NCBI RefSeq assembly: GCF_009835145.1
Contig: NZ_APKE01000036.1
Span: 62,001 to 126,000, forward strand
From: Profundibacterium mesophilum KAUST100406-0324
GTDB taxonomy: Bacteria; Pseudomonadota; Alphaproteobacteria; Rhodobacterales; Rhodobacteraceae
DNA: 64,000 bases
Direction of reading: 5' to 3'
The translations under genes and the position numbers were made by a program. Below the pieces are notes generated by a model, which saw nothing but the letters and a program-made list of their open reading frames with translations, made no database searches and had not been told where the DNA came from. Numbering within the stretch: position 1 is the stretch's first letter; every line of letters starts with the position of its first letter. Positions 18,523-26,221 of the stretch are shown one piece after another.

Positions 18523-19242
18523 TCAGCTGCTGCAGAGGCGGGCTTCGTGGTCGGCGAGCTCGGCCAGGACGCGTTCCTCGATCGTCGAGATCCAGGTCGC
18601 GGGATTGGCCGGCCGCACATCTGTTGCCAGAAGCTCGGCGGAGATTTGCGCCGGATCGGGTGCGGCAAAGCCGAGATCGACGGTTCGCGCAAGGCTGCGC
18701 AGCTGTGAGGGGTCGAGAAGCTCGCGCGCCGTCAGCCCGTGCTGGGGGCCTTTCCAGTAGCGTCCGAGCGGACCCGAGAGACCATCCTCGAATGCCTGCG
18801 GATCGAGCCCGAGGCGTCCGAGACGTTCGGAGCCGGAGCGCGTCACGCTCGAGCATGCCATGAGATAGAGAGCGGCCGCCTCGCGGCGGAGCGGGAAGAT
18901 GCCCTGGGACAGGACGTGCACCAGAAGATCACCAAGAACGGTGCCGAGTTGGCGCGACAGGCCGCGGCCGTGCATCGCGGCGTGATCGAGGACCACGATG
19001 AGGCTGCCATAGGGAACCTCGATGCCAAGCTCCTCGGCGAGGACATCCCCGAGCGGAAGACCTGGCATCACTTCGGAATTGTCGGTGTAGAACCCTGCAC
19101 GGGCAAGCGGACGGACCGACTCCAGCACGATGACCTTCAGCGGTGTGAACGCCTTCAGCATCTGGCGAACCCGCCGGGCGGACCGTCCGGTAGAAAGACT
19201 GACATCGTTGCGCCAGATCGACTCGAGTAGGTTGTTCTTCAT
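18523..19242 (-). CDS. Unknown flagellar-cluster protein (239 aa)
   Basis: I do not recognise this protein. It is 239 residues, begins MKNNLLESIWRND and looks like a soluble globular protein; the segments ESVRPLARAGFYTDNS, VPYGSLIVVLDHAAMHGRG, and ALYLMACSSVTRSG are distinctive. No signal peptide or clear membrane helix is seen. The ATG at 19242 has a GAGGG element upstream; a TTG at 19293 would add 17 residues. It is upstream of fliK on the same strand, and a CtrA-like box lies in the gap before it (19464-19478), so it probably belongs to the flagellar programme. Confidence 0.7.
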   Translation of the reverse strand: MKNNLLESIWRNDVSLSTGRSARRVRQMLKAFTPLKVIVLESVRPLARAGFYTDNSEVMPGLPLGDVLAEELGIEVPYGSLIVVLDHAAMHGRGLSRQLGTVLGDLLVHVLSQGIFPLRREAAALYLMACSSVTRSGSERLGRLGLDPQAFEDGLSGPLGRYWKGPQHGLTARELLDPSQLRSLARTVDLGFAAPDPAQISAELLATDVRPANPATWISTIEERVLAELADHEARLCSS

Positions 19243-19570
19243 GATATACTGCCCTCTGATCCCGGTAAGGTTCAGTTGATTGCCTGCGCTCAAGTATGTC
19301 CTCTCTTTTCGCCGGAGGACTATGTTTAGACGCTAGTTGAACCCCTCGGTTCGGGCAAGTTCTTCAAAGAGTTACAGGATGAAGTTCGTGGGCTGCGCGA
19401 AGCTGATCGGGTAAGGCCGGGAGGTGTTTCGCCCCGCGAAGCGCCAACGATTCAAGGGGAATCTTAACAGTTCCTTACGAATGCAGGCGATTTCCAACTG
19501 AGGCAAAAACGGTACATGCCTCAGGGTCAGGTTGCCCTATTTGCCCTGCTTTCGCCACATTCGGCCCCAT
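19243..19570. other. Gene-free gap between the unknown flagellar gene and motB
   Basis: About 330 bases without a convincing gene. It holds a CtrA-like box (19464-19478), a small inverted repeat with 7-bp arms (19499-19505 and 19517-19523) just downstream of the motB end, and the likely promoter of the leftward unknown gene-fliK-flgD unit. Confidence 0.6.
19464..19478. promoter_or_regulatory. CtrA-like box TTAA-N7-TTAC
   Basis: The sequence TTAACAGTTCCTTAC matches the CtrA consensus TTAA-N7-TTAA with one mismatch. It lies in the gene-free gap upstream of the leftward flagellar genes. CtrA is a known activator of flagellar genes in Rhodobacteraceae; binding here is inference. Confidence 0.45.
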
Positions 19571-20545
19571 TTACGGCTGAACCTGCCCGGATGCCTCGGT
19601 GATTTTTGGCGTCTCGGGGTAGCGCAGGAGAATCGAGATTCGGCGATTCTCCGCCGCCTCTGGATCTTCGGCGTTCAACGGGACCGTCGCCGCAAGCCCC
19701 GCGATCCGGCTGATGCGCGGCTGCGCGACGCCGGCCGCCACCATGATCCTGCGGGTCGCGTTCGCCCGGTCGGACGAAAGCTCCCAGTTGCCGTAGCCAG
19801 AACGGCGCAGGAATGGCACGGCATCCGTATGGCCGGAGATGTCGAGCGGCTGCGTCAACCCTTCCACCGCATGGGCGATGATCTCGATCAGGCCGCGTGT
19901 TCGATCACCGATCGCCGCGCTGCCCGATTCGAACATCGAGCGTCCGTCCCGATCGACGATCTGGATATCGAGCCCGTCCGGCGTGCGCTCCAGTCGCAGG
20001 TTGTCGGCAAGGTTGTCGTATTCCGGATGGGCCTCGATCTCCCGGATGATCTCCGCCTCGATCTGCGCGAGATCGGCCTCGCGCTGCTCGGCGTGACGCT
20101 GGCCCTCCGCCTGTCCCTCGGGATCGGTCTGAACCAGGGCGACCCCTTCGGCCGCGGCCTCGCCTTCGTCATATTCGATCACGATGCCCTGGGACTGCCC
20201 ACGCAACCGGCTGTCGAAGACCGCGAGCGGGTTCTCCGCCCCGAAGCTCGGAAGCTGCACTTCGGATTGCGGGCCATCGGTTCCGCTCATCACCCCTTCA
20301 TTGGCAAGGACGATCCCGTCGAGGAACCCCTCGCCGCGCCCGCCTGCATCCGACAGGCTCGGGGTGAAATAGTCGGCCAGACCGCGCAGCTTTTCCTCAT
20401 CCGACGCCGCGAGGATCCACAGCAGCAGGAAGAACGCCATCATCGCGGTCATGAAGTCGGCATAGGCCACCTTCCACCCGCCACCGTGATGCCCCTCATG
20501 GGCCTCGTCCTCGACCCGCTTGATGATGATCGGTTGCTTGCTCAT
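19571..20545 (-). CDS. motB: Flagellar stator protein MotB
   Basis: MotB (324 aa) is the peptidoglycan-anchored stator subunit, proton driven. It has a single N-terminal membrane helix with the proton-carrying aspartate at residue 30 (YADFMTAMMAFFLLLWILAA), a long linker including a charged Gln/Glu-rich stretch (residues about 135-175), and a C-terminal OmpA-like domain (DISGHTDAVPFLRRSGYGNW, then SSDRANATRRI). Unlike the usual motAB pair, motA is separate, at 22509 on the other strand. Confidence 0.94.
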   Translation of the reverse strand: MSKQPIIIKRVEDEAHEGHHGGGWKVAYADFMTAMMAFFLLLWILAASDEEKLRGLADYFTPSLSDAGGRGEGFLDGIVLANEGVMSGTDGPQSEVQLPSFGAENPLAVFDSRLRGQSQGIVIEYDEGEAAAEGVALVQTDPEGQAEGQRHAEQREADLAQIEAEIIREIEAHPEYDNLADNLRLERTPDGLDIQIVDRDGRSMFESGSAAIGDRTRGLIEIIAHAVEGLTQPLDISGHTDAVPFLRRSGYGNWELSSDRANATRRIMVAAGVAQPRISRIAGLAATVPLNAEDPEAAENRRISILLRYPETPKITEASGQVQP

Positions 20546-20634
20546 GACAAAGGCTCCCCGGCCACCGGCGCATAGTGCGCGGCGGGCCGATACTTGAGGT
20601 GTCTAGATCGCTGTCTCGGGGGCGGGCGCGCCGC

Positions 20635-21111
20635 TCAGGAGATATTCTCTTCCTGCGGCTGACCGGTTCCGCGGGGCGTTCCGGATCGCTCGTATTTTCC
20701 GAATCCCACCTGCTTGGCGTAATCCGCCTTGCGCTCGGAATAGCTCGGGGCGACCAGGGGCATGTCCTCGGCAAGGCCGAACCTCGCCCTGTATTCCGCC
20801 TCGCTCATGTTGTGCTCCGCGCCCAGATGCCGCTTGAGCATCTTGAAGCCCTTCCCGCAGCACAGGCAGAAAACCTTGTCCCGCGTCACGGCCTGCGCAA
20901 CGGGCAGGGCCGGCTTGGCACCGGGCGCCGGCGCAGGCGCGGCCGCGCGCTGCGCATCCCGCGCGGGACGCTCGGTCTCGTCGGGCAGGCCGAGCCCGTG
21001 ACGAAGCTTGACCACCAACGCAACAATATCGTCGGCAGTCACGTCGGGACGTGTGGCATATGCAGAGGCGATACGGGCAATGAAATCCCCGTCACTCTCG
21101 GTTTCCGTCAT
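20635..21111 (-). CDS. MucR/Ros-family zinc-finger transcription regulator
   Basis: A 158-residue MucR/Ros-type DNA-binding protein, an alphaproteobacterial family that controls exopolysaccharide, motility and cell-cycle genes. The zinc-finger core is CLCCGKGFKMLKRHLGAEHN (C-x2-C and H-x4-H), followed by MSEAEYRARFGLAEDMPLVA, a strong family signature. The N-terminal helix DDIVALVVKLRHGL is also typical. The ATG at 21111 overlaps the stop of the small upstream gene (ATGA), so it is translationally coupled to a chain of flagellar-cluster genes. An Ala/Pro linker lies around residues 60-75. Confidence 0.9.
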   Translation of the reverse strand: MTETESDGDFIARIASAYATRPDVTADDIVALVVKLRHGLGLPDETERPARDAQRAAAPAPAPGAKPALPVAQAVTRDKVFCLCCGKGFKMLKRHLGAEHNMSEAEYRARFGLAEDMPLVAPSYSERKADYAKQVGFGKYERSGTPRGTGQPQEENIS

Positions 21112-21353
21112 TCTACGACCTCGCTTGCAGGCAAAGCTCGCTGCCGAACCCGCCTGCCGATTATCCTCTGCCACCAGACGTATCCTTGGGGCAGAAGCAC
21201 CTTACGGCATGTCGACTTCTTCGACGAATTCCTTGGACCATCCTTGCATATGCGACCAGCGAGCTCAACTATCCTTTGAACCAGCTGTTGCGCGTTGTCA
21301 CCACATATGTGGGATCCTTGCCGCATCGCCACCATCTCCACGCACATGGTCAT
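21108..21353 (-). CDS. Small unknown protein coupled to mucR-type gene (81 aa)
   Basis: A short 81-residue basic protein without signal peptide that I cannot assign. It is supported mainly by architecture: its ATG overlaps the stop of the 339-aa gene (ATGA) and its stop overlaps the ATG of the MucR-type gene (ATGA), giving a three-gene coupled chain. Distinct segments are NAQQLVQRIVELAGRICKDG and a basic, Trp-containing tail (GYVWWQRIIGRRVRQR). It could instead be a spacer frame that only couples translation. Confidence 0.45.
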   Translation of the reverse strand: MTMCVEMVAMRQGSHICGDNAQQLVQRIVELAGRICKDGPRNSSKKSTCRKVLLPQGYVWWQRIIGRRVRQRALPASEVVE

Positions 21354-22369
21354 TCGCGCTCATCCGCGTGGGCGAAGGTTCCGATGAGCTCGAGGGCAAC
21401 ATCGGAGGCGGCGGCGACCTGCGCGGCCCGTGTCCCGGGAAGATCGGCGGTCGGTCCCGCCGCCTGGTAGGCGGTGACGACCGAACCCGAGATCAACCCG
21501 ATGGCCAGGAGACCGCCCATGGCGAGACGCAGCGGGGTGGCGCCGCGCCGCGGCCGTCCGGCCGGCGGTATCTCGGCGCCCACCGGCATCACCGGCGTGA
21601 CGGCGATCCCGCCGGCACCGATGTCCACCAGGGCATGATCGGCCATCTCGAGCCGCTCGATCACGTCACCCGGCAGGGCCGAGGCGGGAAGATCGACCAG
21701 GGCCGCCGCATCGCGGTCCCATGCCGAAAGCGCATCCGCAACGATCGTGAATGCCGGCCCTTCCTCGGGCACATCCACGGCCGCGCCGGCGATCCGGTGA
21801 TGCTCGACGAATTCGTGCGCGTCCCCGATGGTCATGTGGAGACGCTCGCCCTGCAACTCGATCGCGGCGCGCAGCGTGACAGCCTGCGGCCGGGATGCGG
21901 CGGCTGGCTCGCCGGTTGGCGTGTCGGGAACTGCTGCCTGCGGCATGGCGCCCTCGGGCTCATCCACCAGCCCCTCGGCCGGGATCCGCGCGCCGGTCGT
22001 CATCAGGTCGGTATCGAGACCCTCTTCGACGGCGAAGCGGTAATTGATGAGATAATCCTCGGCGATCTCGGCCAGACGTGGGGCGCCTCGGATGATGCCC
22101 ATCATGTCCTGCTCCTCCGAGAAGAGCATGCGCCGTGTCGGGTGGCCCTCGACCTCGGGCGTGACGCAGAAGGTCCCGAAAGCACGGCCGAGGACCTGCG
22201 CCACGCGCAACAGGATGGTGCCGCTCTCGGCCCGGTGAAAGACGACGAGCTCGCAGCGCCCGCTATCGTCGAGGCACAGCGCAAGATCGATCTCGCGGGG
22301 CCAGCCGACAAGAACATCGCCGAGATCTTCGGCATCGAGGAAATAGGCCAAACACTCTGAACTCTGCAT
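21350..22369 (-). CDS. Unknown membrane protein of the flagellar cluster (339 aa)
   Basis: This protein has a soluble N-terminal region (about residues 1-140, with segments ECLAYFLDAEDLGDVLVGWP and RMLFSEEQDMMGIIRG), a middle region rich in small residues, and a single hydrophobic helix near the C-terminus (LRLAMGGLLAIGLISGSVVT). No family is recognised. It is divergent from motA, with the 139-base gap holding a CtrA-like box. It may be an inner-membrane or stator-linked factor, but function is unknown. Confidence 0.7.
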   Translation of the reverse strand: MQSSECLAYFLDAEDLGDVLVGWPREIDLALCLDDSGRCELVVFHRAESGTILLRVAQVLGRAFGTFCVTPEVEGHPTRRMLFSEEQDMMGIIRGAPRLAEIAEDYLINYRFAVEEGLDTDLMTTGARIPAEGLVDEPEGAMPQAAVPDTPTGEPAAASRPQAVTLRAAIELQGERLHMTIGDAHEFVEHHRIAGAAVDVPEEGPAFTIVADALSAWDRDAAALVDLPASALPGDVIERLEMADHALVDIGAGGIAVTPVMPVGAEIPPAGRPRRGATPLRLAMGGLLAIGLISGSVVTAYQAAGPTADLPGTRAAQVAAASDVALELIGTFAHADERE

Positions 22370-22437
22370 CGTGTCTTTTCTTCCATAGTCATGGATAATT
22401 CAGAAGCTAAACTTGCTCAAACAAGGTTTGGTGTCAA

Positions 22438-22452
22438 TTATATATGAGTTAA
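22438..22452. promoter_or_regulatory. CtrA-like box TTAT-N7-TTAA upstream of motA
   Basis: The sequence TTATATATGAGTTAA matches TTAA-N7-TTAA with one mismatch. It lies 56 bases before the motA start in an AT-rich divergent gap, where it could control motA and the leftward 339-aa gene operon. Confidence 0.5.
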
Positions 22453-22508
22453 ACGATTTGATTGATGCACCGCGCCCACATGCCGGCGCTCGAGCACGGG
22501 ACAGAAGA

Positions 22509-23375
22509 ATGACGTTGATCCTCGGTTTGGTAATGGTCTTCGGACTGGTCTTCGGTGGCTTCATGCTGTCGGGGGGAAAAATGGACATCGTGCTCCATGC
22601 GCTTCCCTTCGAGGGAATGATGATCGGCGGCGCGGCACTCGGCGCCTTCGTCATCGCCAACTCCATGTCGGTGGTGAAGAGTTCGGTCGGCGGGATCATG
22701 AAGGTGGTGAAGGGCCCCAAGTGGAAGGCGGCCGATTACACGGACCTTCTGAACCTTATGTACGAGATGGCGCGCATCTATAAACAGAAGGGCATCCTCG
22801 CGCTCGATGAGCATATCGAGAACCCCAAGGAGAGCAGCATTTTCCAGCGCTATCCGAAGATCCTCAAGGATCACTTCGCGACCGAGCTGATCACCGACAG
22901 CTTCCGCATGCTCTCGATGCAGTTCGACGACAAGTACCAGACGGAGGACGTGATCAACCGCAAGATCAAGAAGCACCATCACGAATCGCTCGCCTCGGCC
23001 GGCGCGATCCAGACGATGGCCGACGGCCTTCCGGCGATCGGGATCGTGGCGGCCGTCCTCGGGGTCATCAAGACGATGTCCTCGATCGACCAGCCGCCCG
23101 AAGTGCTCGGCAAGATGATCGGCGGCGCCCTGGTCGGCACCTTCCTGGGCGTGTTCCTCGCCTATTGCATGGTGCAGCCCATCTCGGGCCGCCTCAAGCA
23201 GATCGAGGACGAGGACGGGACCTTCTACATGATCATCCGGGACATTTTCGTGGCGATGGTCGCCAACCACCCGCCCAATATCTGCGTCGAGATCGGGCGC
23301 GGCAACATCCCCACCACGAAGCAGCCCGACTTCTACCAGGTCGAAGCGGCGCAAAAGGAACTGCCCGCCGCATGA
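22509..23375 (+). CDS. motA: Flagellar stator protein MotA
   Basis: MotA (288 aa) is the proton-channel stator partner of MotB. It has four hydrophobic segments: two at the N-terminus (LILGLVMVFGLVFGGFML; GMMIGGAALGAFVIANSM) and two after the large cytoplasmic loop. The loop carries the charged residues that contact FliG, and the conserved MADGLPAIGIVAAVLGVIKT and GALVGTFLGVFLAYC segments are present. The ATG at 22509 has an AGAAGAA element upstream; a longer frame from 22413 lacks the family N-terminus. It overlaps the next gene by ATGA. Confidence 0.96.
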   Translation: MTLILGLVMVFGLVFGGFMLSGGKMDIVLHALPFEGMMIGGAALGAFVIANSMSVVKSSVGGIMKVVKGPKWKAADYTDLLNLMYEMARIYKQKGILALDEHIENPKESSIFQRYPKILKDHFATELITDSFRMLSMQFDDKYQTEDVINRKIKKHHHESLASAGAIQTMADGLPAIGIVAAVLGVIKTMSSIDQPPEVLGKMIGGALVGTFLGVFLAYCMVQPISGRLKQIEDEDGTFYMIIRDIFVAMVANHPPNICVEIGRGNIPTTKQPDFYQVEAAQKELPAA

Positions 23376-23707
23376 TCGCGCGGCATTTCATCGCCGGCGC
23401 CGGGGCGCTGATCCTTGCCGCCGGCATGGCCGGGGCCGCCGGCGACGCAGACCCGAAGGCAAAGGACGGCAAGGGCAAGGCGGATGCGGCTGGGGACGGA
23501 TCGCCGGCTCTGGGACCGGGCGCCGTCATCGTCACCATTCCCAAGGCACGCAATCCCCTGCCCCCGGGAATCATCGACGCCATGCGCCTGCGCCTTCTGG
23601 AGCGCGCAGGCATCGCGCCGCCGCCCGATGAAGGCGCGGAAGCCGCAGACGGCGCCGCGCAAAATGATGCAGAGCCTGCGGGCGGCGCGGGTGAGGAGGC
23701 GCATTGA
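23372..23707 (+). CDS. Small exported protein between motA and the FliJ-like gene
   Basis: A 111-residue protein with an N-terminal signal peptide (FIAGAGALILAAGMAGAAG) and a low-complexity, Lys/Asp/Ala-rich mature part around the short conserved-looking segment GAVIVTIPKARNPLPPGIID. The ATG overlaps the motA stop (ATGA) and its stop overlaps the TTG start of the next gene (TTGA), so it is an integral part of the motA operon. Position suggests a periplasmic motor accessory role, similar in place to MotE-type proteins, but no homology is claimed. Confidence 0.65.
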   Translation: MIARHFIAGAGALILAAGMAGAAGDADPKAKDGKGKADAAGDGSPALGPGAVIVTIPKARNPLPPGIIDAMRLRLLERAGIAPPPDEGAEAADGAAQNDAEPAGGAGEEAH

Positions 23708-24129
23708 CCAGTTCACCCAAACGGATCGCGGCGCTTGCCCTGCTCGAACGGGTGCGCAGGCACGAAATGGAGGATGACAGCCGCGCGCTCGCCACCTTGC
23801 GCGGCGAGATCGCCGAGCTGACGGATCGCGGCCGCGCGCTGGAGGGCGAGTTGCACCGCGAAGCGCATGCCGCGGGCATCGAATCGGCCGCCTACCTGGG
23901 AGATTACATCCGCGCGGTCCGCGCCACGCTCGCAGGGTACGAGGCCCGCATCTCGCAGATCACGCCAGAGGCGGACCGCCTGGAGACGGCGGTGATGGAG
24001 CGGTTCAGGGAGATCAAGACCTTCCAGTCCGTTCGTCTCGCGGGTCTCGCCGCCAATGCCGCCGCCCGCGACAAGCTCGAGGCGGATGCGCAATCCGAGA
24101 TGGTCCTGCTGAGGTGGAAACGCGGCTGA
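23704..24129 (+). CDS. FliJ-like coiled-coil flagellar export protein
   Basis: A 141-residue helical protein with a continuous coiled coil over almost its whole length (residues about 10-135), as in FliJ, the export-ATPase stalk and chaperone-escort protein. Segments such as LALLERVRRHEMEDDSRALA and EIAELTDRGRALEGELHREA support this. The TTG start overlaps the preceding stop (TTGA). FliJ is usually next to fliI, which is not in the window, so the assignment is by architecture and context only. Confidence 0.6.
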   Translation: MTSSPKRIAALALLERVRRHEMEDDSRALATLRGEIAELTDRGRALEGELHREAHAAGIESAAYLGDYIRAVRATLAGYEARISQITPEADRLETAVMERFREIKTFQSVRLAGLAANAAARDKLEADAQSEMVLLRWKRG

Positions 24130-24137
24130 GGCCGGTG

Positions 24138-24167
24138 GGATCCGGGGCGGCGCACCGCCCCGGATCC
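24138..24167. terminator. Bidirectional hairpin between the FliJ-like gene and glpV
   Basis: Perfect 13-bp inverted repeat (arms 24138-24150 and 24155-24167) with a CGCA tetraloop in the 44-base convergent gap. No T-run follows, so if it terminates, it does so by stem strength or with Rho. Confidence 0.75.
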
Positions 24168-24173
24168 GTCAGG

Positions 24174-25883
24174 TCACTTCCAGGACTGGATCAGCTCGTC
24201 ATAGCCGATCGTCTCGGGCTCGGGCTCCTCGTTGTCGAGCTTCGCCTTCGGCGCGCCAGGCTGCTCGAGCCAGTAGGACGCCTCGCGCTCCTCGTTCATC
24301 ACCGGGCCAAGCTCCCCCTGGATACCGGCGCGCTCGAGTCGTTCGAGAACCTTCTCCTGCTCGGCGCAGAGGTTGTCGAGAGCCTCCTGCGCGCTCTTGG
24401 CACCCGAGGACGCATCCCCGATATTCTGCCACCACAGCTGCGCCAGCTTGGGGTAGTCGGGGATATTGGTGCCGGTGGGCGACCACTGGACACGCGCCGG
24501 CGAGCGGTAGAACTCGACAAGACCGCCGAGCTTCTCGGCCCGGTCGGTGAAGCTGTCATGCTGGATCGTGGATTCGCGGATGAAGGTCAGGCCGGTATGG
24601 CTCTTTTCGACGTCCACGGTCTTGGAGGTGACGAACTGCGCGTAGAGCCATGCGGCCTTGGCGCGATCGGCGGGCGTGCTCTCCATGAGCGTCCAGGACC
24701 CGGCATCCTGGTAGCCGACCTTCATTCCCTCTTCCCAATAGGCGCCATGCGGGCTCGGAGCCATGCGCCACTTGGGCGTGCCATCCTCGTTGAGAACGGC
24801 ATCGGCACCCTCGCCCACCATGTCCGCGGTAAAGGCCGTGTACCAGAACATCTGCTGCGCGACATTGCCCTGCGCGGGAACGGGTCCTGCCTCGCCGAAG
24901 GTCATGCCGGCGGCGGCGGGGGGCGAATACTCGTTCAGCCACTTGGTGTATTTCTCGATCGCGTAGACCGCGGCCGGGGAGTTGGTCGCGCCGCCGCGTG
25001 CCACGCAGGAGCCGACCGGCTGGCTGTTCTCGTTGACGCGCACGCCCCATTCGTCGACCGGCAGGCCGTTCGGCTCGCCCTTGTCGCCCATGCCGGCCAT
25101 CGACATCCATGCATCGGTGAAGCGCCAGCCGAGGCTGGGGTCCTTCTTGCCGTAATCCATGTTGCCATAGACCGTCTGGCCGTCGATTTCGCGGCCGGTG
25201 AAGAACTCGGCAATGTCCTCATAGGCCGACCAGTTGACCGGAACGCCCAGATCGTAGCCGTATTTCTCCTTGAACTCGGCCTGGATCTCCTCGTCGTTGA
25301 ACCAGTCGTAGCGGAACCAGTAGAGGTTCGCGAATTGCTGATCGGGGAGCTGGTAGAGCTTGTCGTCGGGGCCGGTGGTGAATTCGAGCCCGATGAAATC
25401 TTCCAGGTCGAGCGTCGGCGAGGTCACGTCCGCACCCTCGTTCGCCATCCAGTCGGTCAGGTTGCGCGCCTGCTTGTAGCGCCAATGCGTCCCGATCAGG
25501 TCGCTGTCGTTGACATAGGCGTCGTAGATGTTCTCGCCGGACTGCATCTGCGTCTGCAGCTTCTCGACGACATCGCCCTCGCCGATCAGATCATGCGTGA
25601 TGTTGATGCCGGTGATCGCGGTGAAGGCGGGGGCAAGGACGTTGGCCTCGTATTCATGCGTGGTGATGGTCTCCGACACGACGCGGATATCCATGCCCTT
25701 GAACGGCTCGGCGGCATCGATGAAGAACTGCATCTCGGCTTCCTGCTCTTCGCGTGTGAGCGTCGAGCGTTCGATCTCGGAATCGAGGAATTGCTGTGCC
25801 TCTTCCATGCCCGCGAATGCCGGCGCGGCCACCAGCCCGAGCGCGAGCGCGCAGGCCGTGGTCGATCTGAGTTTCAGGTCCAT
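24174..25883 (-). CDS. glpV: Glycerol ABC transporter substrate-binding protein GlpV
   Basis: A 569-residue periplasmic solute-binding protein, last gene of the glpSTPQUV-type operon known for glycerol uptake in Rhizobium leguminosarum. The signal peptide is LRSTTACALALGLVAAPAFA. The mature part is longer than most sugar-binding proteins and holds EIERSTLTREEQEAEMQFFI then DAAEPFKGMDIRVV, and family-type segments WFRYDWFNDEE and NMDYGKKDPSLGWRFTDAWM. The ATG at 25883 has a GGGAGGA ribosome-binding site. A hairpin lies just upstream, between glpU and glpV. Confidence 0.9.
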   Translation of the reverse strand: MDLKLRSTTACALALGLVAAPAFAGMEEAQQFLDSEIERSTLTREEQEAEMQFFIDAAEPFKGMDIRVVSETITTHEYEANVLAPAFTAITGINITHDLIGEGDVVEKLQTQMQSGENIYDAYVNDSDLIGTHWRYKQARNLTDWMANEGADVTSPTLDLEDFIGLEFTTGPDDKLYQLPDQQFANLYWFRYDWFNDEEIQAEFKEKYGYDLGVPVNWSAYEDIAEFFTGREIDGQTVYGNMDYGKKDPSLGWRFTDAWMSMAGMGDKGEPNGLPVDEWGVRVNENSQPVGSCVARGGATNSPAAVYAIEKYTKWLNEYSPPAAAGMTFGEAGPVPAQGNVAQQMFWYTAFTADMVGEGADAVLNEDGTPKWRMAPSPHGAYWEEGMKVGYQDAGSWTLMESTPADRAKAAWLYAQFVTSKTVDVEKSHTGLTFIRESTIQHDSFTDRAEKLGGLVEFYRSPARVQWSPTGTNIPDYPKLAQLWWQNIGDASSGAKSAQEALDNLCAEQEKVLERLERAGIQGELGPVMNEEREASYWLEQPGAPKAKLDNEEPEPETIGYDELIQSWK

Positions 25884-25911
25884 GATGTCCTCCCATTGAT
25901 GAACCAGGGTT

Positions 25912-25940
25912 GGGCGGCGGGCATTTTCACCCGTCCGCCC
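25912..25940 (-). terminator. Hairpin in the glpU-glpV gap
   Basis: A GC-rich inverted repeat with one bulged base (arms 25912-25921 and 25930-25940) lies just upstream of the glpV start. It could stabilise or partly separate the binding-protein message from the upstream genes. Confidence 0.4.
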
Positions 25941-25948
25941 GGTCGATG

Positions 25949-26221
25949 CTATACCCAGCGGAAGACCGCCGCGGCATAGATAAGGCAGGCCAGCAGCGCC
26001 CAGGGCTGCGGGCCGATCTCGAAACCCAGCCAGGCTAGGTTGATGAATGCACTGCCCAGAAGGGTGATGAACAGCCGGTCGCCGCGCGTCGTCTCGATCC
26101 TCAGGATGCCGGTGCGCGGCGTCTCGGGATAACGGATCGCCAGCACGGTGAAGATCACCAGCAGCGCGGCGATGACGGCGAAGAAGATCGCGGTCGGTGT
26201 GGTCCATGCCATCCAGCTCAT
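25949..26221 (-). CDS. glpU: GlpU-type small membrane protein (DUF2160)
   Basis: A 90-residue membrane protein of the DUF2160 family with two or three helices (TAIFFAVIAALLVIFTVLAI; LLGSAFINLAWLGFEIG; LLACLIYAAAVFRW). The family is found between permease and binding-protein genes of glycerol ABC operons; its exact role is not known. Its ATG overlaps the stop of the preceding cysteine-repeat gene (TAATG), so it is translationally coupled to it. Confidence 0.88.
   Translation of the reverse strand: MSWMAWTTPTAIFFAVIAALLVIFTVLAIRYPETPRTGILRIETTRGDRLFITLLGSAFINLAWLGFEIGPQPWALLACLIYAAAVFRWV

Noticed and set aside
19499-19523. Inverted repeat TGAGGCA...TGCCTCA near the end of motB
   Set aside because: Short 7-bp arms with an 11-base loop and no T-tract; too weak to list as a terminator on its own.
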